Shown: positions 19,000 to 29,174 of the stretch, one piece after another
Position numbering within the stretch: position 1 is the first letter of the stretch
Layout of the letters: each line of letters opens with the position of its first letter
Program-made: the position numbers and the translations under genes
DNA from: an uncultured Clostridia bacterium
Lineage (GTDB): Bacteria; Bacillota; Clostridia; Oscillospirales; CAG-272
Reading direction: 5' to 3'
Length of the DNA stretch: 64,000 nucleotides
NCBI GenBank assembly: GCA_947630625.1
Contig: CANRIL010000004.1
Coordinates: 1-64,000 of the forward strand
The notes under the pieces: model-generated
What the model was told of the DNA's origin: nothing
The model's database searches: none
The model's input: only the letters and a program-made list of their open reading frames with translations

Positions 19000-19452
19000 T
19001 TACGCCTGCATGCTGTTGGCCTTCATATAATCATATATGAGCTTGCCGTGATTCTGCTCCTGCCCCTGGATCGAATTGAGGCACGTGCGCGCGTTCTCGT
19101 CGTTGAACTCGAAAACGCACGTGTCGTAAAGGTGCGAGGCGTGCTTTTCCGCCGTCAGAAGGTCTGTGCAGAGGTAGCAGTCGTTCTGCTTTTCGGGAGT
19201 CTCCGCCATCGTGTACGTCGGGTGGAATGTCGGGTTATACTGTCCGCCGCCGTTTCCCTGAGGGACGTTTCCGTTCTGCATATCCGTTATCATCGTAAGA
19301 TGCGTCTTCTCCATCTTCGCGATCTCCGAGAACAGGCTCTTCAACTGCGGGTCCTTCGCGCAGTCGGAATGGCGCGTGTATTTGTCGACGCAAAGCTTCT
19401 CCTGTGTCGACAGGTCTTTCAAGAGGTCAACTTCTTTTTGTGTGAGCTGCAT
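19000..19452 (-). CDS. Spore coat protein CotF family
   Basis: MQLTQKEVDLLKDLSTQEKLCVDKYTRHSDCAKDPQLKSLFSEIAKMEKTHLTMITDMQNG. Confidence 0.75.
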   Translation of the reverse strand: MQLTQKEVDLLKDLSTQEKLCVDKYTRHSDCAKDPQLKSLFSEIAKMEKTHLTMITDMQNGNVPQGNGGGQYNPTFHPTYTMAETPEKQNDCYLCTDLLTAEKHASHLYDTCVFEFNDENARTCLNSIQGQEQNHGKLIYDYMKANSMQA

Positions 19453-19586
19453 TTTGATTTTCTCCCTTTGTTTTTTGATCTGGCTCCGCCAGACTCCGGC
19501 GTGCCGTCGCGATTATTGTGTGCAGAATTTTACATAACTATTCAGCCGCGCGCGGCGGAATACTAAAAGAAAACGAGGTGATAAAA

Positions 19587-19805
19587 ATGTACGACAAGGA
19601 CAAACACAACATCACGATCACAACGCGCGACAGGCTCATGTGCGCGTGGCGCGATTCGATGGAACTGACGCGCAATTTCGAGATTTTTTCAAAAGAGTCA
19701 AACGATGAACGCGTCTCCTCAATGTTCGCGGATTTTGCCGAGGATGAAGGGCTCCATTCGGCAAAGCTGCTCAGCCTGCTAGAAGAATATGACACGTTCG
19801 CCTGA
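19587..19805 (+). CDS. Small acidic helical protein, possibly spore-associated
   Basis: 72 aa, RBS gaggtg upstream of ATG 19587; divergent from the CotF-like gene. Confidence 0.55.
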   Translation: MYDKDKHNITITTRDRLMCAWRDSMELTRNFEIFSKESNDERVSSMFADFAEDEGLHSAKLLSLLEEYDTFA

Positions 19806-19904
19806 AAACGGCGGCGCTGACCTTGACGGACGCCGTGCCCCGAACAGGGCACGGCGTCCTCTTTTGCAATTCATAAAACGGACAGGCGCTCATATACATA
19901 TACC

Positions 19905-20783
19905 ATGTACATCACAAAAGAAAAATACATCAAAGATAATTCTTTGTCAGTCGCGCTCGGCATCCTGCCGCCGCCAGTGCGCGCTGAAATTATGTGCACC
20001 GTCGACGCCTCCGGCGTCTCGGCAGACGAGGTAACGGATATACGGCTGCGGCGCGGCGGCGCGTCATTTTTTACCGCAAACGGGCGCTCATATCCGCTCG
20101 GCGGCAACATCTCCCCGCGTGAATTTGACGATATAATCTTTTATCTGACAGGCGGCTCGCTTTACGCGCACGCGGAAACAATACGCGAGGGCTATATCAG
20201 CGCCGGCGGGATACGGTGCGGCGTCTGCGGGCGCGCAGTCATGAAGGACGGCAAGATCGGCGAGGTCACCGACATCACCTCCGTCGTGCTCAGGGTCGCG
20301 CACGACATCCCGGGGTGCGCCGACCGCGTGTATAGCCGCATTACACGCGGCGACGCGGTTTCGGGTGCGCTCATATATTCTCCGCCGGGCGGAGGGAAAA
20401 CGACGCTGCTGCGTGACCTCATCTTTCATTTGTCGGAGGCGGATCGTCAGTTTGCCGTCGTCGACTCGCGGCGCGAGCTCGGCGGCGCGTGCGAGGGCGG
20501 GTGCGCCGACATCCTTACCGACTATCCGAAATACGACGGGATCATGTGCGCCGTGCGTTCCCTCTCCCCCGAACTCATAATCTGCGACGAGCTTTCAGGT
20601 GAACGCGACGCAGACGCGGCGCTGTACGCGTTCTCGTGCGGCGTTCCGATCGTCGCGACCGCTCATTCCGGGAGCGAAGATGAGCTGCGTTCGCGGCACG
20701 ATATGCGCGCGCTGCTCGACGCGGGCGTGTTCCCGCACATCTTCGGGCTTGACCGGCGTCATCACATCATAACGTCGCCATGA
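19905..20783 (+). CDS. spoIIIAA: Stage III sporulation protein AA (ATPase)
   Basis: YSPPGGGKTTLLRDLI Walker A; VVDSRRELGGACEG; first gene of the spoIIIA operon. Confidence 0.92.
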   Translation: MYITKEKYIKDNSLSVALGILPPPVRAEIMCTVDASGVSADEVTDIRLRRGGASFFTANGRSYPLGGNISPREFDDIIFYLTGGSLYAHAETIREGYISAGGIRCGVCGRAVMKDGKIGEVTDITSVVLRVAHDIPGCADRVYSRITRGDAVSGALIYSPPGGGKTTLLRDLIFHLSEADRQFAVVDSRRELGGACEGGCADILTDYPKYDGIMCAVRSLSPELIICDELSGERDADAALYAFSCGVPIVATAHSGSEDELRSRHDMRALLDAGVFPHIFGLDRRHHIITSP

Positions 20784-21310
20784 ACGTCATATACCTTTAC
20801 AAAGCGATCGGCGCCGTGCTCGTCATATTCGCCGGGATATACATATCGCTTGATTATTCAAGAGCCGTCCGCGGCGAGCTTTCCGCCGCCAAAGACGCGG
20901 AAAAGCTCGTGCGCCACATCCGCGACAGCATCACTTACGGCGGCGGAAACGTCCGCGACATTATAAGCTCGTATTGCGACGCCTGCGGCGCTTTTTCCGC
21001 TGATTCTCAAACCGCCTCCGGCGGCTCGCCGACTGATGAGATCTGGCGGCGAGCATCTGAAACTTCGCTTTCGGAGGCGCTCAAACTTCCGAATCTCCCG
21101 TTTGACTCGGCAACGCTCGGAATAATGACCGAGTTCGCCTCACAGCTCGGGCGCGGATACAGGGAACCGCAGACAGAGCTCTGCCGGGCAACGGAATCAC
21201 GGCTTGCCGCGCGGATTTCGGAGCTCGAATCGTCGAAAAAGGACAGGCTCCGCGTCAGCTCGGCGATCTGCGTCTTTGTCTGTCTCTCCCTCGTCATCCT
21301 GCTCTTATGA
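20780..21310 (+). CDS. spoIIIAB: Stage III sporulation protein AB
   Basis: Position and membrane topology; overlaps spoIIIAA. Confidence 0.85.
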   Translation: MNVIYLYKAIGAVLVIFAGIYISLDYSRAVRGELSAAKDAEKLVRHIRDSITYGGGNVRDIISSYCDACGAFSADSQTASGGSPTDEIWRRASETSLSEALKLPNLPFDSATLGIMTEFASQLGRGYREPQTELCRATESRLAARISELESSKKDRLRVSSAICVFVCLSLVILLL

Positions 21311-21424
21311 CAAACGAAACCGAAACATTGACAAAGCCCCCGGCAAACGCTGAGGAAGCTGTCACATACATGAAAGGAAGTCTTTGCGGCGGTAAACCGC
21401 ACACGCAAAGCACGGTTAATTATT

Positions 21425-21622
21425 GTGTCGGACGTTTCACTTTTACTGAAGATCGCCGGGATCGGCATGATAGCAGCTGTCATCTGTCAGATCCTCTCAA
21501 AATCAGGACGCGATGAACAGGCGACGCTCGTCTCCGTCGCGGGGATCATCATCGTTCTTTCGATGCTCGCCGACAAGCTCAGCGGACTGTTTGACGCGCT
21601 GCGGAACATATTCGGGCTTTGA
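21425..21622 (+). CDS. spoIIIAC: Stage III sporulation protein AC
   Basis: 65 aa, LLLKIAGIGMIAAVICQILSKSGRDEQATLVSVAGIIIVL; GTG start. Confidence 0.88.
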   Translation: MSDVSLLLKIAGIGMIAAVICQILSKSGRDEQATLVSVAGIIIVLSMLADKLSGLFDALRNIFGL

Positions 21623-21623
21623 C

Positions 21624-22001
21624 ATGCTGAAATTCATCGGTATCGCAATTCTCTGCGCGGCGGCAACGCTGCTTCTGCGCGAGAGCGGAAGCCCGCTTTC
21701 GCGGTTCCTGCCCGTCGCCGCGGGAATTTTTATACTTGCGTTCGCGTTTTCGGTGCTGGAAGAACCTATTTCAAAGCTCACATCTCTGACAGACGGAACG
21801 GCAGTCTCAGAATACATGGGCACGCTTCTGCGCGCGCTCGGGATCGGATACGCGGCTGAGCTCACATCAGACGTTTGCCGGAGCTGCGGGGCTGAACCTG
21901 CCGCCTCAGCGATCCTTATGCTCGGCAAGGCGGAGCTCGCGGCGCTTGCCTTCCCTCTGCTCGCCAGACTTTTGGATGCTGCCGCCTCGATTCTGCCGTA
22001 A
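21624..22001 (+). CDS. spoIIIAD: Stage III sporulation protein AD
   Basis: MLKFIGIAILCAAATLLLRES...GIGYAAELTSDVCRSCGAEPAASAILMLGKAELAALAFP. Confidence 0.9.
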   Translation: MLKFIGIAILCAAATLLLRESGSPLSRFLPVAAGIFILAFAFSVLEEPISKLTSLTDGTAVSEYMGTLLRALGIGYAAELTSDVCRSCGAEPAASAILMLGKAELAALAFPLLARLLDAAASILP

Positions 22002-23272
22002 TGAAAGCGATCATAACTGCCGCAAACGCGATTTTGCTTCTGCTTGCGCTGACGCTTCGATCGCCGATGAAAGCCGCCGAGAGCGCGCCGACCGTCTTTG
22101 AGGCAATTGAAGCGGTCACAGACTCAAAAAAAGTGCTCAACACGTACAAGATCGAAATCGGCGATCCGGCTGTTCTTGCTGCGGCGGACAACACCGCCGG
22201 CAAAGCGGCTTCCACGATTTCAGAGGATGCAAACGGGGACGATCCGACAATACCACTGCCAAAGGAAATTTTGCCGCTTTTGCCGGACGAGCTCGCAGAC
22301 GGCGATGTGACGACGGAGAAGATCGCCGAAACAACGGGCATCGACTACATTTTCGGCAAGCTCGGCGAGATGCTGCGCGACGCGCTGCTTCCGGCGGCAG
22401 GAACGCTTTCCGTAATTCTCGGCACGATCATGATCTCCTCCGCCGTAAACGTCATGTCGCGCGATCTTTCCGGCGGCAAAATTTCGGGGGCAGTATCAAT
22501 GATAACGACGCTCGCGCTCGCCGTCTACGTCGTCAGTATCGAGGAACGGCTTGCCGATGATATAAGCACGTTTGCGGGCGCCCTCTCGACGTTTTCCGGT
22601 GCGATGGTGCCGATGATGGCGGGGCTGCTCTCCGCCTCGGCAAACAACGCCGGCGCTGCCGTCGCCTCGTCCGGGCTGCTTTTTTTCTCCGCCGCCGTTG
22701 AATACGTCGTAACGTATATATTCATTCCTTTATTCAGATTCACGCTCGCGCTCGCGGTCATTTCGTCTGTCGCCTCGCCTGAATCGGGCGTCGGCGGAAT
22801 ATGCGGGTTGATCAAGCGCGCGTTCACGTGGCTGACGGCGGGCGCGGCAACAATTTTCTCGGCGGTGCTCTCATATCAGACACAGCTTGCGGCTGCCGCG
22901 GACACCGCGGCGGCGCGCGGCATCAAATATACGGTCGGCAGCGCTATCCCCATCGTCGGCGGCGCGCTCGGGGACGCGGTGCGGACTGCCGCCGCCGGGC
23001 TCTCCGTCATAAAGAGCGGAGCCGGTACCGTCGGCATCGTGGCGCTTATATTCCTGACGTGCCCGCTTTTGATATCGCTTTTTTATACGTCGCTGTCGCT
23101 TGGGATCGCGTCGTTCGCGGCGTCCGTCTGCGGATGTTCGCGTGAATCGTCGCTTCTCTCGGAGCTGAAATCGGCGACAGGATTCGGTATCGCGCTCGTC
23201 GCGCTCGTCTCGTTCGTATTCTTCTTCGCGCTCGCGCTGTTTATGAAGACTGCGCCCGCGCTCTACGCATGA
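22001..23272 (+). CDS. spoIIIAE: Stage III sporulation protein AE
   Basis: Multi-TM protein in spoIIIA order; YQTQLAAAADTAAARGIKYTVGSAIPIVGGALGDAVRT. Confidence 0.92.
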   Translation: MKAIITAANAILLLLALTLRSPMKAAESAPTVFEAIEAVTDSKKVLNTYKIEIGDPAVLAAADNTAGKAASTISEDANGDDPTIPLPKEILPLLPDELADGDVTTEKIAETTGIDYIFGKLGEMLRDALLPAAGTLSVILGTIMISSAVNVMSRDLSGGKISGAVSMITTLALAVYVVSIEERLADDISTFAGALSTFSGAMVPMMAGLLSASANNAGAAVASSGLLFFSAAVEYVVTYIFIPLFRFTLALAVISSVASPESGVGGICGLIKRAFTWLTAGAATIFSAVLSYQTQLAAAADTAAARGIKYTVGSAIPIVGGALGDAVRTAAAGLSVIKSGAGTVGIVALIFLTCPLLISLFYTSLSLGIASFAASVCGCSRESSLLSELKSATGFGIALVALVSFVFFFALALFMKTAPALYA

Positions 23273-23751
23273 GCGCGTATATGTCCGCCGTGCTCGTCTG
23301 CGCGGCGGTGACGGCTCTGTGCGCGATCATGGCGCCGGATAACGACTCGATCAGCCGGTACATAAAATATATATCGGGGCTCGTATCCCTCGCCGTCCTG
23401 CTGACGCCGCTCGTCGGCGTGATCCGTTCGCCCGATTCGCTGCCTCAATTTAGTTTCGGGACTGAAACTGTCGGTGAATACGACGCCGATATGGATGAAG
23501 CAATAATATCCGAGGCGGAACGTACAGTTTCAAAGTCGATTCGCTCGACGCTGGCAAATTATTTCAATATAAATGAAGACGACATCACCGTCGACGCCGT
23601 CCTCAGCCGCGACGATCCGGCGGACGTGCGGCTTCTGACCGTAACGGTGACGCTTCGGCACCGCGCGTCATGGACAGACGCGGGCGCTGTGGAAAGCTAT
23701 ATAAAGCAGAATTACGGCAAGGAAACGGAGGTAATATTCATATATGAATGA
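23269..23751 (+). CDS. spoIIIAF: Stage III sporulation protein AF
   Basis: Two N-terminal TM segments; operon position. Confidence 0.85.
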   Translation: MSAYMSAVLVCAAVTALCAIMAPDNDSISRYIKYISGLVSLAVLLTPLVGVIRSPDSLPQFSFGTETVGEYDADMDEAIISEAERTVSKSIRSTLANYFNINEDDITVDAVLSRDDPADVRLLTVTVTLRHRASWTDAGAVESYIKQNYGKETEVIFIYE

Positions 23752-24232
23752 CGGAAGTCTTTTATCGTTTATAAAGAAATCGCCAAAAAAAATATTCATC
23801 ATCGCGGCTGCTGCCGTCGGCGTCATACTGCTGATCCTCGGCGCTTTGCCGGGCAAAAACGACTCGCCGACGCAAAATTCCGGGAGCGAGCCTGACGGGG
23901 TCGAATACGCGGAATCGCTTGAAGAGCGGATCGTGAAGATCTGCGAGCAGGTCGATGGGGTGTCGCACGTGTCGGTTCTGCTGACACTTGACGGCGGGAC
24001 GGAGCACATTTACGCCGAAAACAGTTCCGGGAGCGGCGAAAGCTACGTCGTCATAAGCGTCGGAGGCGAGGAAAAGACCGTCCTTGTCCGGGACATATAT
24101 TCTTCTGTGCGCGGCATCGCCGTTGTCTGCCGGGGAGGAGACAATATCGCGGTACGGCGGACGCTGACGGAGCTTTTGTCCTGTGCGCTCGGTGTCCCGA
24201 TATCAAAAATTTCAGTCGCGGGCGCAGGATAA
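23744..24232 (+). CDS. spoIIIAG: Stage III sporulation protein AG
   Basis: EERIVKICEQVDGVSHVSVLLTLDGG...YSSVRGIAVVCRGGDN. Confidence 0.9.
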   Translation: MNDGSLLSFIKKSPKKIFIIAAAAVGVILLILGALPGKNDSPTQNSGSEPDGVEYAESLEERIVKICEQVDGVSHVSVLLTLDGGTEHIYAENSSGSGESYVVISVGGEEKTVLVRDIYSSVRGIAVVCRGGDNIAVRRTLTELLSCALGVPISKISVAGAG

Positions 24233-24307
24233 CGAAAAAACAGGCATAAGCGCGGATATCCGGTCATATAAATCGTAATACATAGGCAAAACGGAGGTCA
24301 CCAATCA

Positions 24308-24955
24308 ATGAAGATACGGGAGAAGCTCAAAAATTTTCAAATCAAAGAAAAGCTCTTATCTGTAAAGGATAAGGTCATGACAGGCATACGCAGGATCGGC
24401 GCGAAGAACATGATAATCGCGTGCGCCGTGCTCGTCTGCGGCGTCGCCATCATGCTCAATTTTATTCTTGCCGGGACAAAACCGAAGAACAATTCGGGGT
24501 ATAAGATCGACCCCGACTACTACGCAGCCCTTCTAAACGCGAAGGACACGACAAACGAAACGTCAGCGCCGGACGACGGCAAGGACGGCGACAAGGATGC
24601 TGCCGCGCGCGACGAATACTTTGACACGGCGGCATACAACCGCGACCGCGCGCGGGACGAGGCGATAGAGGTGCTCTCCTCCGTCGTCGAAAATGAAACG
24701 GCGCTCGACGAGGTGCGGAACCAGGCGGGTGACGATATCGCCGCGCTCGCCGCCAACATATCGGCTGAATCGAATATCGAAGAGCTGATAAAGGCAAAGG
24801 GCTTTGAGGACTGTGTCGCCATCATCAACGGCGACAGCATCAGCGTCATAGTTAAAACGGACGGTCTTCTGCCGAACGAGGTCGCACAGATAACCGAGAT
24901 CGTCTATGAGCAGTCCGGCATACTGCCCGCTAACATGAACATAGTCGAAAAATAA
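24308..24955 (+). CDS. spoIIIAH: Stage III sporulation protein AH
   Basis: Single TM then a YscJ-like domain; last gene of the operon. Confidence 0.85.
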   Translation: MKIREKLKNFQIKEKLLSVKDKVMTGIRRIGAKNMIIACAVLVCGVAIMLNFILAGTKPKNNSGYKIDPDYYAALLNAKDTTNETSAPDDGKDGDKDAAARDEYFDTAAYNRDRARDEAIEVLSSVVENETALDEVRNQAGDDIAALAANISAESNIEELIKAKGFEDCVAIINGDSISVIVKTDGLLPNEVAQITEIVYEQSGILPANMNIVEK

Positions 24956-25018
24956 AAAATCGTTATCCGTCCGTATAACATACGCACAGTCAAGCATAAT
25001 ATACATCCGCCTAAATAA

Positions 25019-25056
25019 AGCGTCTGCCCGGTGTAATGTCGTGCAGACGTTTTTAT
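25019..25056 (+). terminator. Terminator after spoIIIAH
   Basis: CGTCTGC...GCAGACGTTTTTATT. Confidence 0.7.
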
Positions 25057-25363
25057 TCATTTGCATTTTTAGTCATTTGCAGATTATTGACGCAATCGGG
25101 AGCAATTCGGGCGGCAAAGCTGATTGAGTACTTTTGAGCCGCGCAAATAAGTTTAACCGCGTTTTCTTAGTAAAACGGCACAAAATTGCGTTGTGGAGCT
25201 GTTGCAGCGCTTAATAATACAATTGTCGAATTCGGAACAAGTCGCAAGAGATTTTATACAGTTGACAAACTCCATGTCTTACAGCCGCATTGATTCAATG
25301 GTATTCGTCTAAATTCATTCTTGCTTTAATAGGCAAAAGCCAATGATACGTTTCCCTCCGTTT

Positions 25364-26476
25364 TCAAGTTCTCGAACGTGAGAGTTCAAGCCCCGCCGCC
25401 ATTATCGCCAGAACAAGGACGGACGAGGCGGCGTTTCCGTATGCCCCGAACGGTAGCGGTATATCAAAATACAGCGGCAGAAGACCGAGAAAATATCCGA
25501 ATGTCAAAATGCCGAGCGTGAATCCTTCCCGCCTATTATATACATCGGACGCCGCGCGCATCAATAGCGGCACTGCCATATTGAAAGCGAGCACAGCGAC
25601 GACGGCGAAAATCATTTTGTCCGACAAAAGCATCAGCGCCGACGAGATCAAAAGCGTTCCCGACGAGGCTGCCTTCATGCCGATGTTGTCCGCTAAAACG
25701 CCTCCCAGCAGCATGCCGAGCACCGCGGCGAAAGCAAGCAGAGCGTCAGCCGCCAAAGCGTCAATGTCGGCGCGCCACGCGAAGTTGAACGCGCCGCCGC
25801 AGAAAGAACGCATTGCAGCGATAACGAAAAAACAGACAAATCCAAGAAAATCGTGCGCCGGGTAGTTTACCGCGATCCCGTGCGGGAACGGCGCGACGGA
25901 TTCAAACGGATCGGACACGGGTTCGGCGAGCACTATCAAGAAAACGGTGATTATCATGAGGAGCACCGTCAGCACCATTATTAGAGGTCCCGCCAATTTG
26001 AGCGCGTCTGAAGCGCACATGCCGATGAAAATGCCGAGAGCGCCGGGCGCAAAGAACGCGCCAAGGCTTCCGCACCCTTCACACGACCGCAGCGCGAATA
26101 CTCCTCCGCCAACATGATAGCACGCGTTTCCGACGCCAAGCATGACCGCGAGGACGAACGGCGCGGGAGTCGCCACCATTGCCGCTCCGATCATGACGCA
26201 GCCGAAGATTGACAGCCCGCCTGTCCTCCCGAAATGATCCGCCGCAGCGCCTATCGGCAGCGGGAGCACGAACGCGCAGACGCCGTATGTCAGCATCGCA
26301 TACGCGAAATAATCCCCGCGAGTAAATGCGAGCATCGCGGCGCAGCAGCACATATCGACGGCGAGGTGTCCGACGGAATAGACCGCGAGCATTATATTGA
26401 CGCCGAGCCTCGGATTCCTCGCCCAGACCCGCTTTTTATGCCTTTGTTTTCCCGCAGACAAAATATCGCCCCGCAT
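25364..26476 (-). CDS. MFS transporter
   Basis: About 12 TM segments; GAAADHFGRTGGLS motif. Confidence 0.75.
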   Translation of the reverse strand: MRGDILSAGKQRHKKRVWARNPRLGVNIMLAVYSVGHLAVDMCCCAAMLAFTRGDYFAYAMLTYGVCAFVLPLPIGAAADHFGRTGGLSIFGCVMIGAAMVATPAPFVLAVMLGVGNACYHVGGGVFALRSCEGCGSLGAFFAPGALGIFIGMCASDALKLAGPLIMVLTVLLMIITVFLIVLAEPVSDPFESVAPFPHGIAVNYPAHDFLGFVCFFVIAAMRSFCGGAFNFAWRADIDALAADALLAFAAVLGMLLGGVLADNIGMKAASSGTLLISSALMLLSDKMIFAVVAVLAFNMAVPLLMRAASDVYNRREGFTLGILTFGYFLGLLPLYFDIPLPFGAYGNAASSVLVLAIMAAGLELSRSRT

Positions 26477-26680
26477 TCGTTTATCTGATTTATTTATCTC
26501 ATTCTATCAAACCGCCGCACTTTTGTCAACGTCAGATGAAAAAACGCGAACGCCGTGGCGAAAAAAACTTCCCGCATAATTTTACGGCTGACCGCCGTGA
26601 AAAAAATTCGCACGTGTTCGCGTTTGTGCTCAGACGGGCAAAAAAATTCTTCCGTAAACGCTTAAAACATTATGCGGCGC

Positions 26681-26709
26681 TTGATTTTCATAATGATAAA
26701 TGGTATACT
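26681..26709 (+). promoter_or_regulatory. Promoter for the aminotransferase gene
   Basis: TTGATT-N17-TATACT. Confidence 0.65.
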
Positions 26710-26790
26710 TTATTATATATTCTCGCACGGGCTGAAAAACGGAGATGATTCGCAAGGACCGACCGAGCGTTTTTGTCAGGAAGGTGAATT

Positions 26791-27978
26791 ATGGAGTATA
26801 ATTATTCAAAAAAGATGCGGGATCTTAAGCCCTCGGCGATAAGGGAGATATTTAAAAGTCTCTCTGACCCATCTATTATCTCCTTCTCCGGCGGCAATCC
26901 CGCGCCGGAAACGTTTCCGCTGAAAGAGATCGCCGAGATCTCCGCCGACATATATGCAAAAAGCGGCGCGTCTGCGCTCCAGTACAATATAACGGAAGGA
27001 TACCCGCCTCTGCGCGAGGCGCTGCTCCGCCGCGTCCATGATAAATACGGTATCGGCGGCGACGGCGATTCTCTGATCGTCGTTTCCGGCGGCTCACAGG
27101 GGATAGAGCTCTCGGCAAAGGTGCTATGCGACGAAGGGGACAGCGTGATCTGCGAGGACCCGACGTTTATCGGCGCACTCAACGCGTTCCGCACGAACGG
27201 CGCAAAACCCGTCGGCGTTCCTGCCGCAGGGGGCATTGACCCCGCCGCCTTGGAAGCAGCGATCATCGCGCATCCCGAAGCAAAGATGGTATATCTCATA
27301 CCCAACTTCCATAACCCCATGGGAACGACCATGCCGTTTGAAAAGCGCGCCGCAATATACGATGTCTGCCGTCGGCACGGCATTATAATTTTCGAGGACG
27401 ACCCATACGGCGAGCTGCGGTTCGGCGGCGAATACGTGCCGCCGATAAAGAGCCTTGACCGGGACGGGATCGTCATTTACTGTTCGACGTTTTCAAAAAT
27501 TCTTTCCGCCGGAATGCGCGTCGGCTACGTGCTTGCACCGACAGCGCTGACACAGAAAATGGTCGTCGCAAAGCAGGTCGAGGACGTTCACACAAACACG
27601 TTTTTCCAGATGGTGTGCCACAAATACATGACGGAATACGACATAGACGCGCACATAAAAGATATCCGCGCCGTCTACCGCCGCAAATCGTCCCTGATGC
27701 TCGATTGCCTTGATTGCGAGATGCCCCGTTATGTTACATTCACCCGCCCCGAGGGAGGCCTCTTCATCTGGTGCACGCTCCCGGAGGGAAAGAGCTCTGA
27801 CCCGGTCGTCAGCGCGGCGCTCGAACGCAAGGTCGCAGTCGTGACCGGAACGGCGTTCAACTGCGACGAATCAGCGCCTTCCCCGTCTTTTCGCCTCAAC
27901 TATTCAATGCCGTCCGACGAACAGATCGTCAGGGGCGTCACATCTCTGTCCGACGCCGTGCGCTCCGTTCTCGGTTGA
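26791..27978 (+). CDS. PLP-dependent aminotransferase, class I/II (MocR/LysN-like)
   Basis: ISFSGGNPAPETFP...LIPNFHNPMGTTM...CSTFSKILSAGMRVGYVLAP. Confidence 0.85.
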   Translation: MEYNYSKKMRDLKPSAIREIFKSLSDPSIISFSGGNPAPETFPLKEIAEISADIYAKSGASALQYNITEGYPPLREALLRRVHDKYGIGGDGDSLIVVSGGSQGIELSAKVLCDEGDSVICEDPTFIGALNAFRTNGAKPVGVPAAGGIDPAALEAAIIAHPEAKMVYLIPNFHNPMGTTMPFEKRAAIYDVCRRHGIIIFEDDPYGELRFGGEYVPPIKSLDRDGIVIYCSTFSKILSAGMRVGYVLAPTALTQKMVVAKQVEDVHTNTFFQMVCHKYMTEYDIDAHIKDIRAVYRRKSSLMLDCLDCEMPRYVTFTRPEGGLFIWCTLPEGKSSDPVVSAALERKVAVVTGTAFNCDESAPSPSFRLNYSMPSDEQIVRGVTSLSDAVRSVLG

Positions 27979-28052
27979 GGTCTTTTCAGATACTTCATAA
28001 AACGTTCAAAACGAAAGGATAAGCCTTTGCACCTCAAAGGCAAGGTGACAAT

Positions 28053-29063
28053 ATGCCGGAAGAAACCGTCATCCGAAAAAAAACCGCCCTTTCGGGCATT
28101 CAGCCGTCGGGCAATCTGACACTCGGCAACTACCTCGGCGCGCTCTCCAATTTCAGCGAATTTACGTCCGAGTACAACTGCTATTACTGCGTCGTTGACC
28201 TGCATTCGATAACGGTGCGGCAGATCCCTGCCGAGCTGCGCCGCCGCACGTATGAAGTGCTGGCGCTCTATATCTCTTGCGGACTCGACCCGGAAAAATG
28301 CACGCTGTTCGTTCAGAGCCACGTCCACGAGCACGCCGAGCTTTCATGGATGCTTTCCTGCTTCACGATGTTCGGCGAGCTGTCGCGCATGACGCAGTTC
28401 AAGGACAAGAGCGCGAAGCATGCGGACAACATAAACGCAGGGCTGTTCACTTATCCCGTTCTGATGGCGTCGGATATTCTGCTCTATCAGGCAGACGTTG
28501 TCCCGATAGGTCAGGATCAGAAACAGCATCTTGAGCTTGCCCGCGACATCGCGGAGCGGTTCAACGGCGTCTTCTCGCCCACGTTTACCGTTCCCGAACC
28601 GTATATACCTAAAATCGGCGCAAACATAATGTCGCTAGCGGAGCCGACCAAAAAGATGAGCAAATCGGACGCGAACGAAAACGCCGTCATCCGCATTCTC
28701 GACACGCGCGACGTGATCATAAAAAAATTCCGCCGCGCCGTCACCGATTCCGACACATGTGTCCGCTATGCGGACGGCAAGGACGGGATCAAGAATCTCA
28801 TGACGATCTACTCCTGCTTCACGGGCAAAAGCTATGACGAGATCGAGCGCGAGTTCGACGGGCGCGGATACGGCGACTTCAAATCCGCCGTCGGCGAGGT
28901 CTGCGCGGACGGGCTGCAGCCTGTGAAGGAAAGATTCGATAAGCTTATGGCGGACAAGCCGTATCTTGAATCCGTCATGCGCGACGGCGCGGAAAAAGCG
29001 TCGCGAGCTGCCGGTAAGACTGTCTCAAAGGTAAAGCGCAAACTTGGTTTTGTGACGCTCTGA
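28053..29063 (+). CDS. trpS: Tryptophan--tRNA ligase
   Basis: SGIQPSGNLTLGNYLGAL, PVGQDQKQHLELARDIAERFN-type motif and KMSKSDAN. Confidence 0.95.
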   Translation: MPEETVIRKKTALSGIQPSGNLTLGNYLGALSNFSEFTSEYNCYYCVVDLHSITVRQIPAELRRRTYEVLALYISCGLDPEKCTLFVQSHVHEHAELSWMLSCFTMFGELSRMTQFKDKSAKHADNINAGLFTYPVLMASDILLYQADVVPIGQDQKQHLELARDIAERFNGVFSPTFTVPEPYIPKIGANIMSLAEPTKKMSKSDANENAVIRILDTRDVIIKKFRRAVTDSDTCVRYADGKDGIKNLMTIYSCFTGKSYDEIEREFDGRGYGDFKSAVGEVCADGLQPVKERFDKLMADKPYLESVMRDGAEKASRAAGKTVSKVKRKLGFVTL

Positions 29064-29174
29064 ACCGGGGCGCGCCCTGCTTTTAAAATTTCCGGTCGGC
29101 AGCGCCGACGTGACAAAAATCAGACCGCCTAAAAAAGGCAAGGAACCTCTCTTTTGCGGAGGTACGGTACCCAT

